Assembly (NCBI GenBank): GCA_031180665.1
Contig: JAPSLP010000008.1
Span: 104,848-168,847, forward strand
Direction: 5' to 3'
Length of the DNA: 64,000 bases
DNA from: Cupriavidus sp.
GTDB lineage: Bacteria > Pseudomonadota > Gammaproteobacteria > Burkholderiales > Burkholderiaceae
The notes beneath the pieces were generated by a model. That model searched no databases. It worked only from the letters and a program-made list of their open reading frames with translations, and was not told the DNA's origin. Of this stretch, positions 43,396-54,502 are shown one piece after another (positions within the stretch are counted from its first letter, which is position 1; every line of letters begins with the position of its first letter). The position numbers and the translations under genes are program-made.

Positions 43396-44697
43396 TCATC
43401 CGACCCGCGCGCGGCCCTTGCCGAGCAGGTGGTACAGCAGGATCGCGCCGAAGGTTGCGGTACCGATGCCGCCCAGCGTCATGCCGCCGAAGCGCAGCGT
43501 CAGGTCGCCGGCCGCGACCGTCAGCGTGGCGCCGACGGTGATCAGGTTGCGCGAATCGGAAAAGTCGACGCGGTTCTCGACCCAGATCCGGCCGGCGGTG
43601 GCCGCGATCAGGCCGAACACCACGATGGTCAGGCCGCCGATCACCGGGCCCGGAATGGTCAGGATCAGCGCACCGAACTTGGGCGAGAAACCCAGCAGGA
43701 TCGCAACCAGCGCGGCGACCACGAAGATCAGCGTCGAGTAGATCCGCGTCACCGCCATCACGCCCATGTTCTCGGCATAGGTGGTCACGCCGGTACCGCC
43801 GCCGGCGGCCGACAGCATCGTGGCGACGCCATCGCCGATAAAGGCGCGGCCGATATACGGGTCCAGGTTGCGCCCCGTCATCACGCCGATCGCCTTGATA
43901 TGGCCGAGGTTCTCCGCCACCAGCACGATCGCCACCGGCGCGATCAGCAGCATCGCGTTGAGCTCGAACACCGGCGTGGTGAAGGCCGGCAGGCCGAACC
44001 AGCTGGCGCTGGCAACGCCGGAGAAGTCGATCGGCTTGCCCAGGCCGAACGCGTTCGCGCAGACCCAGTAGGCCAGATAGCCGATCAGCCCGCCGATCAG
44101 CACCGGCAGCCGGCCGATCATGCCGGGCGCGCGCACCGCCACCAGCCCGACGGCGACCACCGTCAGCAGGCCGATCCAGGTATCGAGCGCGGCGGCGCTG
44201 ACCGCCTTGACCGCGACCGGCGCGAGATTCAGGCCGATCGCGGCGACGATGGCTCCGGTCACCACCGGCGGCATCAAGCGCTCGACCCAGCCATAGCCGG
44301 CGGCCTGCACCACCAGGCCAATGACGGTGTAAAGCAGGCCGGCGGCGATGATGCCGCCCAGCGCCAGCGGAATATTCGGATTCGGGCCGCTGCCGGCATA
44401 GCCGGTGGCCGCGATCACGACAGCGATGAACGCGAAGCTCGAACCGAGGTAGCTGGGCACGCGGCCGCGCACGCACAGGAAGAAGATCAGCGTGCCGATG
44501 CCCGAGAACAGGATGGCGATATTGGGATTGAAGCCCATCAGGATCGGCGCGATCGCGGTGGAGCCGAACATCGCCACCACGTGCTGGATGCCGGCCAGCA
44601 CGGTCTGCCCGGTGGGCAGCCGTTCGTCCGGCGCGATCACGCCCTCGGTCTTCAGTGTCCAGCGCGGCAGGAATCCCGCCTCGTCGCCATTCGCCAT
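43396..44697 (-). CDS. uraA: Nucleobase:cation symporter (uracil permease, UraA type)
   Basis: A 433-residue polytopic permease of the NCS2 family with about 14 helices. Landmarks are QHVVAMFGSTAIAPILMG, NLGHIKAIGVMTGRNLDPYI and GIGDGVATMLSAAGGGTGVT-like substrate-site sequence (here FIGDGVATMLSAAGGGTG). The ENLGH motif favours uracil over xanthine. It imports a nucleobase with protons at the inner membrane. The ATG at 44697 has GGGAG seven bases upstream; an open frame to 44970 adds Arg-rich residues unlike the family. It stands alone between cysM and the ComEA-like gene. Confidence 0.9.
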   Translation of the reverse strand: MANGDEAGFLPRWTLKTEGVIAPDERLPTGQTVLAGIQHVVAMFGSTAIAPILMGFNPNIAILFSGIGTLIFFLCVRGRVPSYLGSSFAFIAVVIAATGYAGSGPNPNIPLALGGIIAAGLLYTVIGLVVQAAGYGWVERLMPPVVTGAIVAAIGLNLAPVAVKAVSAAALDTWIGLLTVVAVGLVAVRAPGMIGRLPVLIGGLIGYLAYWVCANAFGLGKPIDFSGVASASWFGLPAFTTPVFELNAMLLIAPVAIVLVAENLGHIKAIGVMTGRNLDPYIGRAFIGDGVATMLSAAGGGTGVTTYAENMGVMAVTRIYSTLIFVVAALVAILLGFSPKFGALILTIPGPVIGGLTIVVFGLIAATAGRIWVENRVDFSDSRNLITVGATLTVAAGDLTLRFGGMTLGGIGTATFGAILLYHLLGKGRARVG

Positions 44698-45070
44698 CGT
44701 TGAGCTCCCGTTCTGAGTTGGCCGCTGGCGCGCCGCGCCCGGCCGTTCCTGGTGATGTGTCGGTGATGTGTTGTGGTCGGCAGCGCCATGCCGCCGTGGC
44801 GCGGCGTCATCCCTCGCCCCACGCCGGCGCGGCGTGCGCACCCGGTGGCTCCCGGATCGCGCCTCGCGCGCCGCCGGCTCGCTTCGCCCCCATGGAGAGA
44901 CGAAGGAGGCGCCCTGCCGCAGCGCCCGCATCATACTCCCTGGCCCGGAGCCTGCGAAGCGCCACGGCATCCGATTGGCGGCGCTGCGACATTGCCGCGC
45001 CGCTCAGGGTTAGCAGGACCCATACCAGCAACCGGCCGCCAACATGGACGGACGGCAGGCACGGTGCCGC
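44698..45070. other. Upstream region of permease gene, no gene seen
   Basis: 373 bases between the permease start and the ComEA-like stop. Open frames on both strands are Arg/Ala/Pro-rich and lack support. It contains a short duplicated GGTGATGTGT (44751-44760 and 44762-44771) and no RNA element I can recognise. Confidence 0.5.
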
Positions 45071-45454
45071 TCAGTGCGCGGCCCTGGACGCCTTGCCGGA
45101 ACCCTTGCCGGCCGGCACCACCGCCGCCGTCGGCGCTGCAGCGCTCGACTTGCCGCCCCGGGCCGCCGGCAGCGCCCCGCCCTTGCCGATGTTCAGCCCC
45201 TCGCCCTGCAGGCGCACCACCGACTTCGGCCCCAGACCCTTGACCCGCTCGGCCAGATCGGTGGCGTCCCTGAACGCGCCCTGCTTGCCGCGCTCCTCGA
45301 CGATCCGGCGCGCCATTGCCGGTCCGATTCCTTTGACGGTGGTCAGCGCCGCTTCGTCGGCACTGTTGACATCGACAGCGGCCAGCGCGCTGCCGGCCAG
45401 CGCCATCGACATGCCAAGGCAGCACGCCAGCGCCAGCAAGGATTGCTTGATCAT
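45071..45454 (-). CDS. ComEA-like helix-hairpin-helix protein
   Basis: A 127-residue exported protein. A Sec signal (KQSLLALACCLGMSMALA, cleavage near ALAA) is followed by one double helix-hairpin-helix unit (VDVNSADEAALTTVKGIGPA, then VKGLGPKSVVRLQGEGL). The C-terminus is an Ala/Gly/Lys tail. Small ComEA-like proteins bind DNA in the periplasm and support natural transformation in some relatives. AAGGAG precedes the ATG at 45454. No other competence gene lies nearby, so the competence role is inferred from fold only. Confidence 0.85.
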   Translation of the reverse strand: MIKQSLLALACCLGMSMALAGSALAAVDVNSADEAALTTVKGIGPAMARRIVEERGKQGAFRDATDLAERVKGLGPKSVVRLQGEGLNIGKGGALPAARGGKSSAAAPTAAVVPAGKGSGKASRAAH

Positions 45455-45681
45455 GAACAGGCTCCTTCCCCGGTGACCGGAGTTCGGCTTCGTTGGCGAT
45501 GCCCGGGCGGGCATGCCGCCCCGTCGTCGCGACGGGGTAGGCCGAGAATAAGAGCCAGGGGGACGGGCGGCGCGCCGTGCAACAAATGTTGACGCGATTT
45601 GCCCGGAAAGCGCCGCGCCGGTTTGCGGCGAAACGACAGTCAGCAGAGGCCGCGGGCCAGGATCGCGCGGCCGCCCCGGCT

Positions 45682-46677
45682 TCAGCCGCCGCGCTCGAGC
45701 AGCCAGCGGCAATAGCGCGCCACGCCTTCCTCCACCGTATAGAACGGCGCGGTATAGCCGGCGCCGCGCAGGCGCGACACATCGGACTGCGTAAAGCACT
45801 GGTACTTGCCGCGCAGCGCATCGGGGAACTTGATGTATTCGATCAACCCTTCCTGCTCCATCTCCTCGAGCGTCAGCGGCGGCTTGCCTTCCACGGCGCG
45901 CAGCGTGTTGACCACGGTGGTGGCGATGTCGTTGAACGGCTGCGCGCGTCCGGTGCCGAGATTGAAGATGCCGGACTTCTCGGGATGGTCCAGGAAGAAC
46001 AGGTTGACCTTGACCACGTCCTCGACGGAGACGAAATCGCGGCTGTGGCCACCGGGGCCATAGCCGCCATATTCGCCGAACAGCTTGACGGTGCCGTCCG
46101 CGCGGAACTGGTTGAAGTTGTGGAAGGCCACCGACGCCATGCGTCCCTTGTGGGCCTCGCGCGGGCCATAGACGTTGAAGTAGCGGAAGCCCACGATCTG
46201 CGAGTGGGCGTTCGGCAGCGTGCGCCGCACCAGCTGGTCGAACAGGAACTTCGAGTAGCCGTAGACGTTCAGCGGCTTCTCGTATTCGCGCTCTTCCTTG
46301 AAGGTCTGCGAGGCGCCGTAGGTGGCCGCCGACGAGGCATAGAGAAACTGCACGCCCTGCTCCAGGCACGCTTGCATCAGCGCCTTGGTGTAGCGGTAGT
46401 TGTTCTCCATCATGTAGCGGCCGTCGGTCTCCATCGTGTCCGAACAGGCGCCCTCATGAAAGATCGCGCGGACCTTGCCGAATTCGCCGCGCGCGAAGCG
46501 GTCCAGGAAGTCGGTCTTGTCCAGATAGTCGGCGATCTCGCAATCGACCAGGTTGTGGAACTTGTCGGCGCGGGTCAGGTTGTCGACCGCGACGACGTTG
46601 TTCTCGCCGCGCTCGTTCAGCCCCTTGACGAGGTTGCTGCCGACGAAACCGGCGGCGCCGGTGACGATGATGGTCAT
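45682..46677 (-). CDS. hldD: ADP-L-glycero-D-manno-heptose-6-epimerase
   Basis: HldD inverts C6 of ADP-D-glycero-manno-heptose to give the L-form used for LPS inner core. The 331-residue short-chain dehydrogenase-type protein has the NADP site [19 protein letters not shown], the active Tyr-x3-Lys in VYGYSKF and the family stretch [20 protein letters not shown]. It is 27 bases after hldA and within the minus-strand LPS sugar run hldA-hldD. Confidence 0.97.
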   Translation of the reverse strand: MTIIVTGAAGFVGSNLVKGLNERGENNVVAVDNLTRADKFHNLVDCEIADYLDKTDFLDRFARGEFGKVRAIFHEGACSDTMETDGRYMMENNYRYTKALMQACLEQGVQFLYASSAATYGASQTFKEEREYEKPLNVYGYSKFLFDQLVRRTLPNAHSQIVGFRYFNVYGPREAHKGRMASVAFHNFNQFRADGTVKLFGEYGGYGPGGHSRDFVSVEDVVKVNLFFLDHPEKSGIFNLGTGRAQPFNDIATTVVNTLRAVEGKPPLTLEEMEQEGLIEYIKFPDALRGKYQCFTQSDVSRLRGAGYTAPFYTVEEGVARYCRWLLERGG

Positions 46678-46704
46678 GGTGAATCCAGCAGTGATAAGGG
46701 GGCG

Positions 46705-47655
46705 TCAGCCTTGCGCCGCGCCGAACAGTTCGGGGTAGCTGACCACGGCCGTGCCCAGCTTGCCGACCACGATGCCGCCGGCGCGATTGGCGTGCTGCAC
46801 CGCTTCCTTGAGCGGAATGCCGGCACCGAGCATGGTGGCCAGCGTCGCGATTACGGTATCGCCGGCGCCCGACACGTCGTAGACCTCGCGCGCCTGTGCG
46901 GAGACGTGCAGCACTTCGGCCTCGGTGTACAGCGTCATGCCTTCCTCGGAGCGCGTCAGCAGCAGCGCTTCGAGCTGCAGTGCGCGGCGCAGGTTCTGGG
47001 CACGGATGGTCAGGTCGGCCTCGGTCTTCCACGCGCCCACCACATGGCGCATCTCGGCGCGGTTCGGCGTGATCAGCGTGGCGCCGCGATAGCGCGAGTA
47101 GTCGTCGCCCTTCGGGTCGATCAGCACCATCTTGCCGGCGGCACGGCCGCCTTCGACCATGCGCGACACATGGGTCAGCCCGCCCTTGCCGTAGTCCGAC
47201 AGCACCAGCACCTGGTAGTCGCCGATCAGCGCCTGGAAACGGTCCTGCACCGACAGCAGCACCTCGTGCGCCGGCGGGTTCTCGAAGTCGACGCGCAGCA
47301 GCTGCTGCTGGTGCGCGACCACGCGCAGCTTGATGGTGGTATTGACGCTGCGATCGCGGTAGAGGTACGGCTGGACGTGTTCGGCGGTCAGCAGGTTCTC
47401 GAGCATGCTGCCGGGTTCGTCGTCGCCGACCACCCCCAGCATGCCGACCGACGCGCCCAGCGCGGCGGCGTTGCGCGCCACGTTGGCGGCGCCGCCCAGG
47501 CGCTCCTCGCTGCGCTTGACCTGGACCACCGGGACCGGGGCCTCCGGCGAAATCCGTTCGACATCGCCGAACCAGTAGCGGTCCAGCATCATGTCGCCCA
47601 CCACCAGGATGCGCGATTGCTGGATCTGTTCGCGAGAGATCGGGTTCCTGTTCAT
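46705..47655 (-). CDS. hldA: D-glycero-beta-D-manno-heptose-7-phosphate kinase
   Basis: A PfkB-family kinase that phosphorylates heptose-7-phosphate at C1 for ADP-heptose synthesis. The 316-residue protein carries only the kinase domain of the E. coli bifunctional HldE: ILVVGDMMLDRYWFGDVERI at the start, RLGGAANVARNAAALGA, and the catalytic base region VYDVSGAGDTVIA. The separate adenylyltransferase (HldC-like) is not in the window. I chose the ATG at 47655; fifteen residues before it are not conserved. It lies between ugd and hldD. Confidence 0.93.
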   Translation of the reverse strand: MNRNPISREQIQQSRILVVGDMMLDRYWFGDVERISPEAPVPVVQVKRSEERLGGAANVARNAAALGASVGMLGVVGDDEPGSMLENLLTAEHVQPYLYRDRSVNTTIKLRVVAHQQQLLRVDFENPPAHEVLLSVQDRFQALIGDYQVLVLSDYGKGGLTHVSRMVEGGRAAGKMVLIDPKGDDYSRYRGATLITPNRAEMRHVVGAWKTEADLTIRAQNLRRALQLEALLLTRSEEGMTLYTEAEVLHVSAQAREVYDVSGAGDTVIATLATMLGAGIPLKEAVQHANRAGGIVVGKLGTAVVSYPELFGAAQG

Positions 47656-47706
47656 GAGCTTCCTTTTGGCCGGCGCGCCGCTCGGCGGCCGCACCGGCAT
47701 GTTGCG

Positions 47707-49080
47707 TCAGGCCGCCGCCGCGGGCCGGCCGATCGCGTGATATTCGATACCGGCCTCCTGCATCGCGGCCGGCTCATACAGATTGCGCCCGTCGAACACG
47801 ACCGGCGTCTTCAGGCGCCGCCGGATCTGCGCGAAGTCCGGGCTGCGGAACACCTTCCATTCGGTGACGATCGCCAGCGCGTCGGCGCCATCGAGCGTCT
47901 CCATCTGCGCATCGCAGAACGTCACGCGCTCGAAACCGCCTTCGATTCCGGCGAGGTCGTGCGCCAGCGCACGCCGGGCTTCCTGCATCGCGACCGGATC
48001 GTGCACCCGCAGCGACGCGCCCCGCGAGACGAGATCGCGCGCCAGCACCCGCGACGGCGCCTCGCGCATGTCGTCGGTATTCGGCTTGAACGCCAGGCCC
48101 CAGATCGCGAAGGTGCGCCCGCTCAGGTCCTCGCCGAAGCGCCGCACGACCTTGTCGCCGAGCACACGCTTCTGCGCGTCGTTGACCGCCTCGACCGCCT
48201 CCAGCACGCGCATCGGCTTGCCGCTGGCCGCGGCCGTGCGCATCAACGCCTGCACGTCCTTCGGAAAGCACGAGCCGCCGTAGCCGGCACCGGCATAGAG
48301 GAAACTGTAGCCGATCCGCGGATCGGAGCCGATTCCCAGGCGTACCAGTTCGATATCGGCGCCGACCTCGTCCGCCAGATTGGCCAGCTCGTTCATGAAC
48401 GAGATCCGTGTCGCCAGCATCGAGTTGGCCGCGTACTTGGTGAACTCGGCCGAGCGCACGTCCATGTAGAAGGTGCGCTCATGATTGCGGTTGAACGGCG
48501 CGTACAGTGCCCGCATGATCGCCTTGGCATGGCGGCCGGCGGCATCGTTGTCGCAGCCGAGCACGATGCGGTCGGGCCGCATGAAGTCCTCGACGGCGGC
48601 GCCCTCCTTCAGGAATTCGGGATTGGAGACCACCGAGAACTGCAGGTCCTCCAGCCCCCGCTTGGCGAGCTCCTCGCGGATCGCCGCCGCCACCCGGTCG
48701 CCAGTGCCGACCGGCACGGTCGACTTGTCGACCACGATCTTGAAGCCCGTCATATGCCGGCCGATATTGCGCGCGGCCGCCAGCACATACTGCAGATCGG
48801 CCGAGCCGTCCTCGTCCGGCGGCGTGCCGACCGCGATGAACTGCACGTCGGCATGGTCGACCGCGGCGGCGACGTCGGTGGAGAACACCAGCCGTCCGGC
48901 GTCGCGGTTGCGCTGGATCAGGTCCTTCAGGCCCGGCTCGTAGATCGGCACGCCGCCATCGTTGAGCAGCGCGATCTTCTCTTCATCGACGTCGAGGCAG
49001 AACACATCGTTGCCGAGCTCGGCCAGACAGGCGCCGGTGACCAGGCCGACATAACCGCTGCCGATGATGGTGACTTTCAT
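47707..49080 (-). CDS. ugd: UDP-glucose 6-dehydrogenase
   Basis: Ugd oxidises UDP-glucose to UDP-glucuronate, the precursor of aminoarabinose and many surface polysaccharides. The 457-residue protein begins [20 protein letters not shown] (NAD site). It has the thiolate active-site region [12 protein letters not shown] with the catalytic Cys, and the C-terminal UDP-binding domain. It follows lapB by 44 bases. The location next to lapA/lapB and heptose genes fits a cell-envelope role. Confidence 0.96.
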   Translation of the reverse strand: MKVTIIGSGYVGLVTGACLAELGNDVFCLDVDEEKIALLNDGGVPIYEPGLKDLIQRNRDAGRLVFSTDVAAAVDHADVQFIAVGTPPDEDGSADLQYVLAAARNIGRHMTGFKIVVDKSTVPVGTGDRVAAAIREELAKRGLEDLQFSVVSNPEFLKEGAAVEDFMRPDRIVLGCDNDAAGRHAKAIMRALYAPFNRNHERTFYMDVRSAEFTKYAANSMLATRISFMNELANLADEVGADIELVRLGIGSDPRIGYSFLYAGAGYGGSCFPKDVQALMRTAAASGKPMRVLEAVEAVNDAQKRVLGDKVVRRFGEDLSGRTFAIWGLAFKPNTDDMREAPSRVLARDLVSRGASLRVHDPVAMQEARRALAHDLAGIEGGFERVTFCDAQMETLDGADALAIVTEWKVFRSPDFAQIRRRLKTPVVFDGRNLYEPAAMQEAGIEYHAIGRPAAAA

Positions 49081-49124
49081 GAGGACGACTCCGTGAGACG
49101 GGGCGGATCAGGCTGGATGCGGGC

Positions 49125-50372
49125 TCAGCCGAGCGCTTCGGTGCGCCGCGGCGCGTAGGATTCCCAGCGGTTGCAGCCGGGGCACTGCCAGTAGAACAGG
49201 CGGGCGCGGAAGCCGCACTCCCGGCAGGTGTAGCGGGCCAGGTTGCGGGTGCGCAGCTGCAGCAGGTCGCGGATCGCGGCGTCTTCCTGCGCGGTCGCGT
49301 CGGGCGCGGTCGCCTCGGCCGGGGTCGCCTGCGCGGCGGGTGCGCCATTGCCTTCGGCCATGTCCGCCGTCGCGGGCGCCGGCGCGGCCAGCGCGGCGCG
49401 CGCATCGAAGTAGCGCGTCAGCGCCTGCAGCGACGGCTGGCGGCGCAGTTGCTCGCGCATCAGCGCGGCGGCGGCCGTCGGGCCGGCCAGCTCCAGCTCG
49501 GTGCGATAGGCGGTATCGAGCAGCTCCGCGGCCAGGCCGGTCTTGAGCAGGCCGCGCAGCCATTCGAGCGCCTTGCCCTGCTCGCCCAGGTCGCGATACG
49601 CCTTGACCACGCGATCGGCCACCAGCGGCAGGTAACTGGCGTCCTGGCGCTCGATGCCGAGCCAGTGGCCCAGCGCCGCGCCGAGATCGCCGGAGGCCAT
49701 GGCGACGTCGCCGAGCAGGATCGGCGCGCGCACGTTCTTCGGATTCTCGCGCAGCGCCTGCTCGAGCCAGCCGATCGCCTCGTCCGGCTGCTTGCGCTGC
49801 AACGCGTCCTGCGCCAGCTCGCAACAGAACTGCGCGATCTGCACGCTGTAATCCTGCTGGGTCGCGCTCTGCAGCTCGCGCGCGGCGTCGATGGCCTTGC
49901 GCCATTCCTTCTCGACCTCGTACAGCTCCAGCAGCACGCGCTTGGCCGATGCCGCGTACGGGCCGGACATCAGCGCACGCAGCGCGTCCTCGGCGCGGTC
50001 CAGCAAGCCGGCACGCAGATAGTCCTGGCCCAGTTCGTACAGCGCATGCTCGCGCTCGGTGTCGGGCAGGTCGGGACGCGTGGCCAGGTTCTGGTGCACG
50101 CGGATGGCGCGTTCGGTCTCGCCGCGGCGGCGGAACAGCGCGCCCAGCGCGAAATGCAGCTCGGTGGTTTCCGGGTCGAGCCGCGCCACCTCGATGAAGG
50201 CATCGATGGCCTTGTCCGGCTGCTCGTTGAGCAGGAAGTTCAGGCCCTTGAAATACGAGCGCGGCAAGGCGCCCTGCTCGCTGATCGCCTGCCGCAGGTC
50301 GAGGCGGGCCGCCATCCAGCCGAGCCCGAATACAAGCGGAAGGGCGAGCAGCCACCAGGTTTCAAAATTCAT
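49125..50372 (-). CDS. lapB: LPS assembly regulatory protein LapB (YciM)
   Basis: LapB is an inner-membrane-anchored protein that promotes FtsH degradation of LpxC and so limits LPS synthesis. The 415-residue protein has an N-terminal membrane anchor (WWLLALPLVFGLGWMAARLD), about nine TPR-like helical repeats (for example SYFKGLNFLLNEQPDKAIDA) and a C-terminal rubredoxin-like zinc module with CRECGF and CPGCNRW (two Cys-x2-Cys pairs). An Ala/Pro-rich linker at about residues 325-355 precedes the zinc module. It is translationally close to lapA (three-base gap). Confidence 0.95.
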   Translation of the reverse strand: MNFETWWLLALPLVFGLGWMAARLDLRQAISEQGALPRSYFKGLNFLLNEQPDKAIDAFIEVARLDPETTELHFALGALFRRRGETERAIRVHQNLATRPDLPDTEREHALYELGQDYLRAGLLDRAEDALRALMSGPYAASAKRVLLELYEVEKEWRKAIDAARELQSATQQDYSVQIAQFCCELAQDALQRKQPDEAIGWLEQALRENPKNVRAPILLGDVAMASGDLGAALGHWLGIERQDASYLPLVADRVVKAYRDLGEQGKALEWLRGLLKTGLAAELLDTAYRTELELAGPTAAAALMREQLRRQPSLQALTRYFDARAALAAPAPATADMAEGNGAPAAQATPAEATAPDATAQEDAAIRDLLQLRTRNLARYTCRECGFRARLFYWQCPGCNRWESYAPRRTEALG

Positions 50373-50375
50373 TGC

Positions 50376-50705
50376 TTAGACTTTCGGGCCGATTACGTTG
50401 TAAGGCGCCACGGCCTTGGGGGAAGTTGCGCCGGCGCCGGCGCTTTCGTCGGCCGGCGGGCGCGCATTGCCGAGCGCACGGCGCAGGCGCGCGATCTCCA
50501 GACGCTGACGCATCAGGCTCGGCGCCACCGAGATCAGGGCGGCCAGCGCGCCCAGCACGAAGGCGGCGAGCAGGATCAGGATCAGGGGCGCGCGCCAAAC
50601 CGCATCGAAGAACAGCTGCAGCGACACATCGGCGGTATTGCGCAAGGCGAGCACGAACAGCAGCGCGAACAGGACGATACGGATAATCCAGGCGACAAGT
50701 TTCAT
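50376..50705 (-). CDS. lapA: LapA family protein (YciS, DUF1049)
   Basis: A 109-residue membrane protein with two helices (WIIRIVLFALLFVLALRN and LILILLAAFVLGALAALI) and a short cytoplasmic coiled segment (MRQRLEIARLRRALGNA). LapA cooperates with LapB in LPS assembly control. It is followed by lapB after three bases, so the two are cotranslated. A TACAAT -10 candidate lies at 50832-50837, about 127 bases upstream. The C-terminus is disordered Ala/Pro-rich. Confidence 0.92.
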   Translation of the reverse strand: MKLVAWIIRIVLFALLFVLALRNTADVSLQLFFDAVWRAPLILILLAAFVLGALAALISVAPSLMRQRLEIARLRRALGNARPPADESAGAGATSPKAVAPYNVIGPKV

Positions 50706-50831
50706 GCGATTGACGAGGTGTCTGCGGCGGCGTGGCGGCCAAATGGCGAAGAAGGCGAAGAAGCGTCCGTGCGGGCGCCGGCTGTCGGGTATCCGAAACG
50801 GCAAGCCGGCCCGGGCCGGCGGTTCCCCGGC

Positions 50832-50837
50832 ATTGTA
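50832..50837 (-). promoter_or_regulatory. Putative -10 box of lapAB
   Basis: TACAAT preceded by CCGC on the minus strand, in the 337-base ihfB-lapA spacer, which holds no gene. The context GCTACAATGCCGG is the same as at tyrA. Confidence 0.4.
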
Positions 50838-50972
50838 GCGGAATCGATTGGCGCACACGGCGCGATCGGAGCGTGCGAGGCACGCAATTTGGGCGTCTCT
50901 TCGGGATACGGAAAGGCCACTCAGACCCGCGCGCCGGCAGTGCAGTTCCGCGCCTGCCGATGCAACCTGCAT

Positions 50973-51001
50973 AAAAAAAGCGCTCCTTGCGGAGCGCTTT
51001 T
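50973..51001. terminator. Terminator after ihfB
   Basis: AGCGCTCC-TTGC-GGAGCGCT with a run of seven A on the left and TTTT on the right. On the minus strand it ends the ihfB transcript with a TTTTTTT tail; the symmetry lets it work on both strands. Confidence 0.92.
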
Positions 51002-51042
51002 CGATTTCCGTCGCCGGCTTCGTTGCCGAAGCGGCGCGAAAG

Positions 51043-51543
51043 TCAGGACTGTGCCAGATTCAGGCCGGAGCCTTCCTGCTGGACGCCGGCCATCGCAGTG
51101 CCATGCGTTGCCAGCGGACCGCGTTCGCCGCCGAGCGGGACATGCCCGTTGGCGGCGGCGCCGCCGCCATTGCCGTTCAGGCCCAGCGCGGTGCCATCGA
51201 CACCGTTGCCGCCGTTGCCATTGACACCGTGATCGCCGTTACCGCTGCCGTTGCCGGACGCCGGATTGCGGTCGACCCGCTCACGCAATTCCTTGCCCGC
51301 CTTGAAGTGCGGCACCCGTTTCTCGGGCACCAGCACCCGTTCGCCGGACTTGGGATTGCGCCCCACACGCGGCGGCCTGCGATTCAGACCGAAGCTGCCG
51401 AACCCGCGAATTTCGATGCGATGGCCATCGGCCAGCGCATCGGACATCGCGTCGAGGATCGTTTTCACCGAGATGTCCGCGTCCCGCAGCAGCAACTGCG
51501 GAAAGCGGGCAGCCAGCTTTTCGACGAGCTCGGACTTGGTCAT
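51043..51543 (-). CDS. ihfB: Integration host factor beta, with long Gly/Asn tail
   Basis: IHF bends DNA at specific sites and shapes the nucleoid. Residues 1-94 are a complete HU/IHF domain: [17 protein letters not shown], then the beta-arm region [20 protein letters not shown] with the conserved Pro, and [11 protein letters not shown]. The usual IhfB ends there at about 94-107 residues. This one has 166, the extra 65-70 being Gly/Asn/Asp-rich ([20 protein letters not shown]) and surely disordered. It lies between rpsA and lapA, the standard position. A strong terminator follows. DNA-binding function is not in doubt. Confidence 0.95.
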   Translation of the reverse strand: MTKSELVEKLAARFPQLLLRDADISVKTILDAMSDALADGHRIEIRGFGSFGLNRRPPRVGRNPKSGERVLVPEKRVPHFKAGKELRERVDRNPASGNGSGNGDHGVNGNGGNGVDGTALGLNGNGGGAAANGHVPLGGERGPLATHGTAMAGVQQEGSGLNLAQS

Positions 51544-51582
51544 GGCATCCGCGCGTGAGTTGGACGGTCGCGATGGACGCGA

Positions 51583-53277
<1,695 letters not shown>

Positions 53278-53443
53278 AAACGTAAGTTAGCAATCCGCAA
53301 TACCGTGGCCGGCGCGACGATCACGCTCAGTCTGCCAGGGCAGCGGGGTCAGGTTGAACCATGCCGGCGGCCCGTTCCGCTCGCGGCGCGATCGTTCTCG
53401 CGTTCGCTGCGGCCGGCTGCCGGCGCCTCACGGCGCGGCGCGG

Positions 53444-54118
53444 TCACCCCTGGGTCAGCGGACCCAGCTCGGCGTGCCACGCCAGCACCTGCGCCACCGC
53501 CTGATCCACCGTCATGTCGGAGGTATCGAGCAGCCGCGCATCTTCTGCGGGACGCAGCGGTGCGGCGGTCCGGGAACGGTCCCGGGCGTCGCGCGCTTCC
53601 AGATCGCGCAAAAGGTTTTCGATACTAGCAGAAATTCCCTTATCAATCAATTGTTTATAGCGCCTGCGGGCGCGTGCCTCGACGCTTGCGGTCAGGAACA
53701 CCTTCAGCCGCGCGTCCGGGAAGATCACCGTGCCCATGTCGCGGCCGTCGGCCACCAGGCCGGGCAGCTTGCGGAAGCCCCGCTGCAGTGCCGTCAACGC
53801 ATCGCGGACCGGCTGATGGACCGCCAGGGCCGAAGCCCGGTTGCCGACCGCCTCGGCACGGATGGCCAGGCTCACCTCCTCGCCGGACAGCCAGACCCGG
53901 TCCGGACCGAACTTGACATCGAGGCGGCCCGCCAGGTTTGCAAGGGCCGGCACGTCCGATTCGTCGATGCCCGCCCGTTCGCTGGCCAGCGCCACCAGAC
54001 GGTACAACGCCCCGCTGTCGAGCAGATGGAAGCCCAGCGCGTCGGCGACCTTGTGCGCCACGGTTCCCTTGCCGGAGGCCGTTGGCCCGTCGATGGTGAC
54101 GACTTCAGCGATAGTCAT
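53444..54118 (-). CDS. cmk: Cytidylate kinase
   Basis: Cmk phosphorylates CMP and dCMP. In 224 residues it has the P-loop [15 protein letters not shown], the NMP-binding [16 protein letters not shown] and the lid-proximal [16 protein letters not shown] region. It normally sits in the aroA-cmk-rpsA order. Here the spacer to aroA carries a small plus-strand DUF2061 gene, and the cmk 5' region (54119-54235) is shared with that divergent gene and contains a Fur-like box. No strong ribosome site is seen; GATAAGAA precedes the ATG at 54118. Confidence 0.96.
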   Translation of the reverse strand: MTIAEVVTIDGPTASGKGTVAHKVADALGFHLLDSGALYRLVALASERAGIDESDVPALANLAGRLDVKFGPDRVWLSGEEVSLAIRAEAVGNRASALAVHQPVRDALTALQRGFRKLPGLVADGRDMGTVIFPDARLKVFLTASVEARARRRYKQLIDKGISASIENLLRDLEARDARDRSRTAAPLRPAEDARLLDTSDMTVDQAVAQVLAWHAELGPLTQG

Positions 54119-54160
54119 TTCTTATCAAAACGAAAGCAACGATCAATTTCTCGATCTAAT

Positions 54161-54175
54161 TGAGAACCATTATCA
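54161..54175 (+). promoter_or_regulatory. Fur-box-like operator before DUF2061 gene
   Basis: TGAGAAC-C-ATTATCA matches the Fur 7-1-7 consensus TGATAAT-n-ATTATCA at 12 of 14 positions and extends outward as AAT...TT. It is 61 bases before the DUF2061 ATG and 43 bases before cmk on the other strand. Iron-dependent repression of the small gene, and possibly of cmk, is predicted. Confidence 0.6.
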
Positions 54176-54235
54176 TTCGTCCATCGGTAGGGAGCGTCGA
54201 TCCGCGGCTCCCGCAGACCAACGAGGCAATCTACC

Positions 54236-54478
54236 ATGGCAAAAACCCTGTCGTTCGGCATCATGCACCTTGGCATCGCGTTCAGCGTGACCTATGCGCT
54301 GACGGGCAGCATTGCCATCAGCGGTGCCGTTACCTTCATCGAGCCGGCCGTCAACACGGTGGCCCACTACTTCTTCGACCGCTACTGGGAGCAGCGCGAA
54401 CGGCGCAAGGCCGCACAGGCGAACGCGCCGGCCGGCGATCGGGACGACGCGCCGATGGCAATGGCGCCGGCCCAATAG
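54236..54478 (+). CDS. DUF2061 small membrane protein
   Basis: An 80-residue protein of the DUF2061 family. Family features visible are KTLSFGIMHLGIAFSVTYAL, GAVTFIEPAVNTVAHYFFDR and YWEQRERR, with two hydrophobic helices. Function is unknown in all members. It is encoded on the plus strand, between cmk and aroA, which run on the minus strand, so it interrupts the usual operon order. The ATG at 54236 has a weak ribosome site (GAGGCAATCTACC). A Fur-box-like sequence lies upstream. The disordered tail is Ala/Asp/Pro-rich. Confidence 0.85.
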   Translation: MAKTLSFGIMHLGIAFSVTYALTGSIAISGAVTFIEPAVNTVAHYFFDRYWEQRERRKAAQANAPAGDRDDAPMAMAPAQ

Positions 54479-54502
54479 GGCGGCTGCGGTCCTGGCCAAG
54501 GC

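Noticed and set aside
43396..44970. Extended N-terminus of the uracil permease (524 residues)
   Set aside because: The first 91 residues are Arg-rich and not permease-like; a good ribosome site supports the ATG at 44697.
45577..49158. 1193-codon open frame antisense to hldD, hldA and ugd
   Set aside because: It spans three well-supported genes and resembles no protein.
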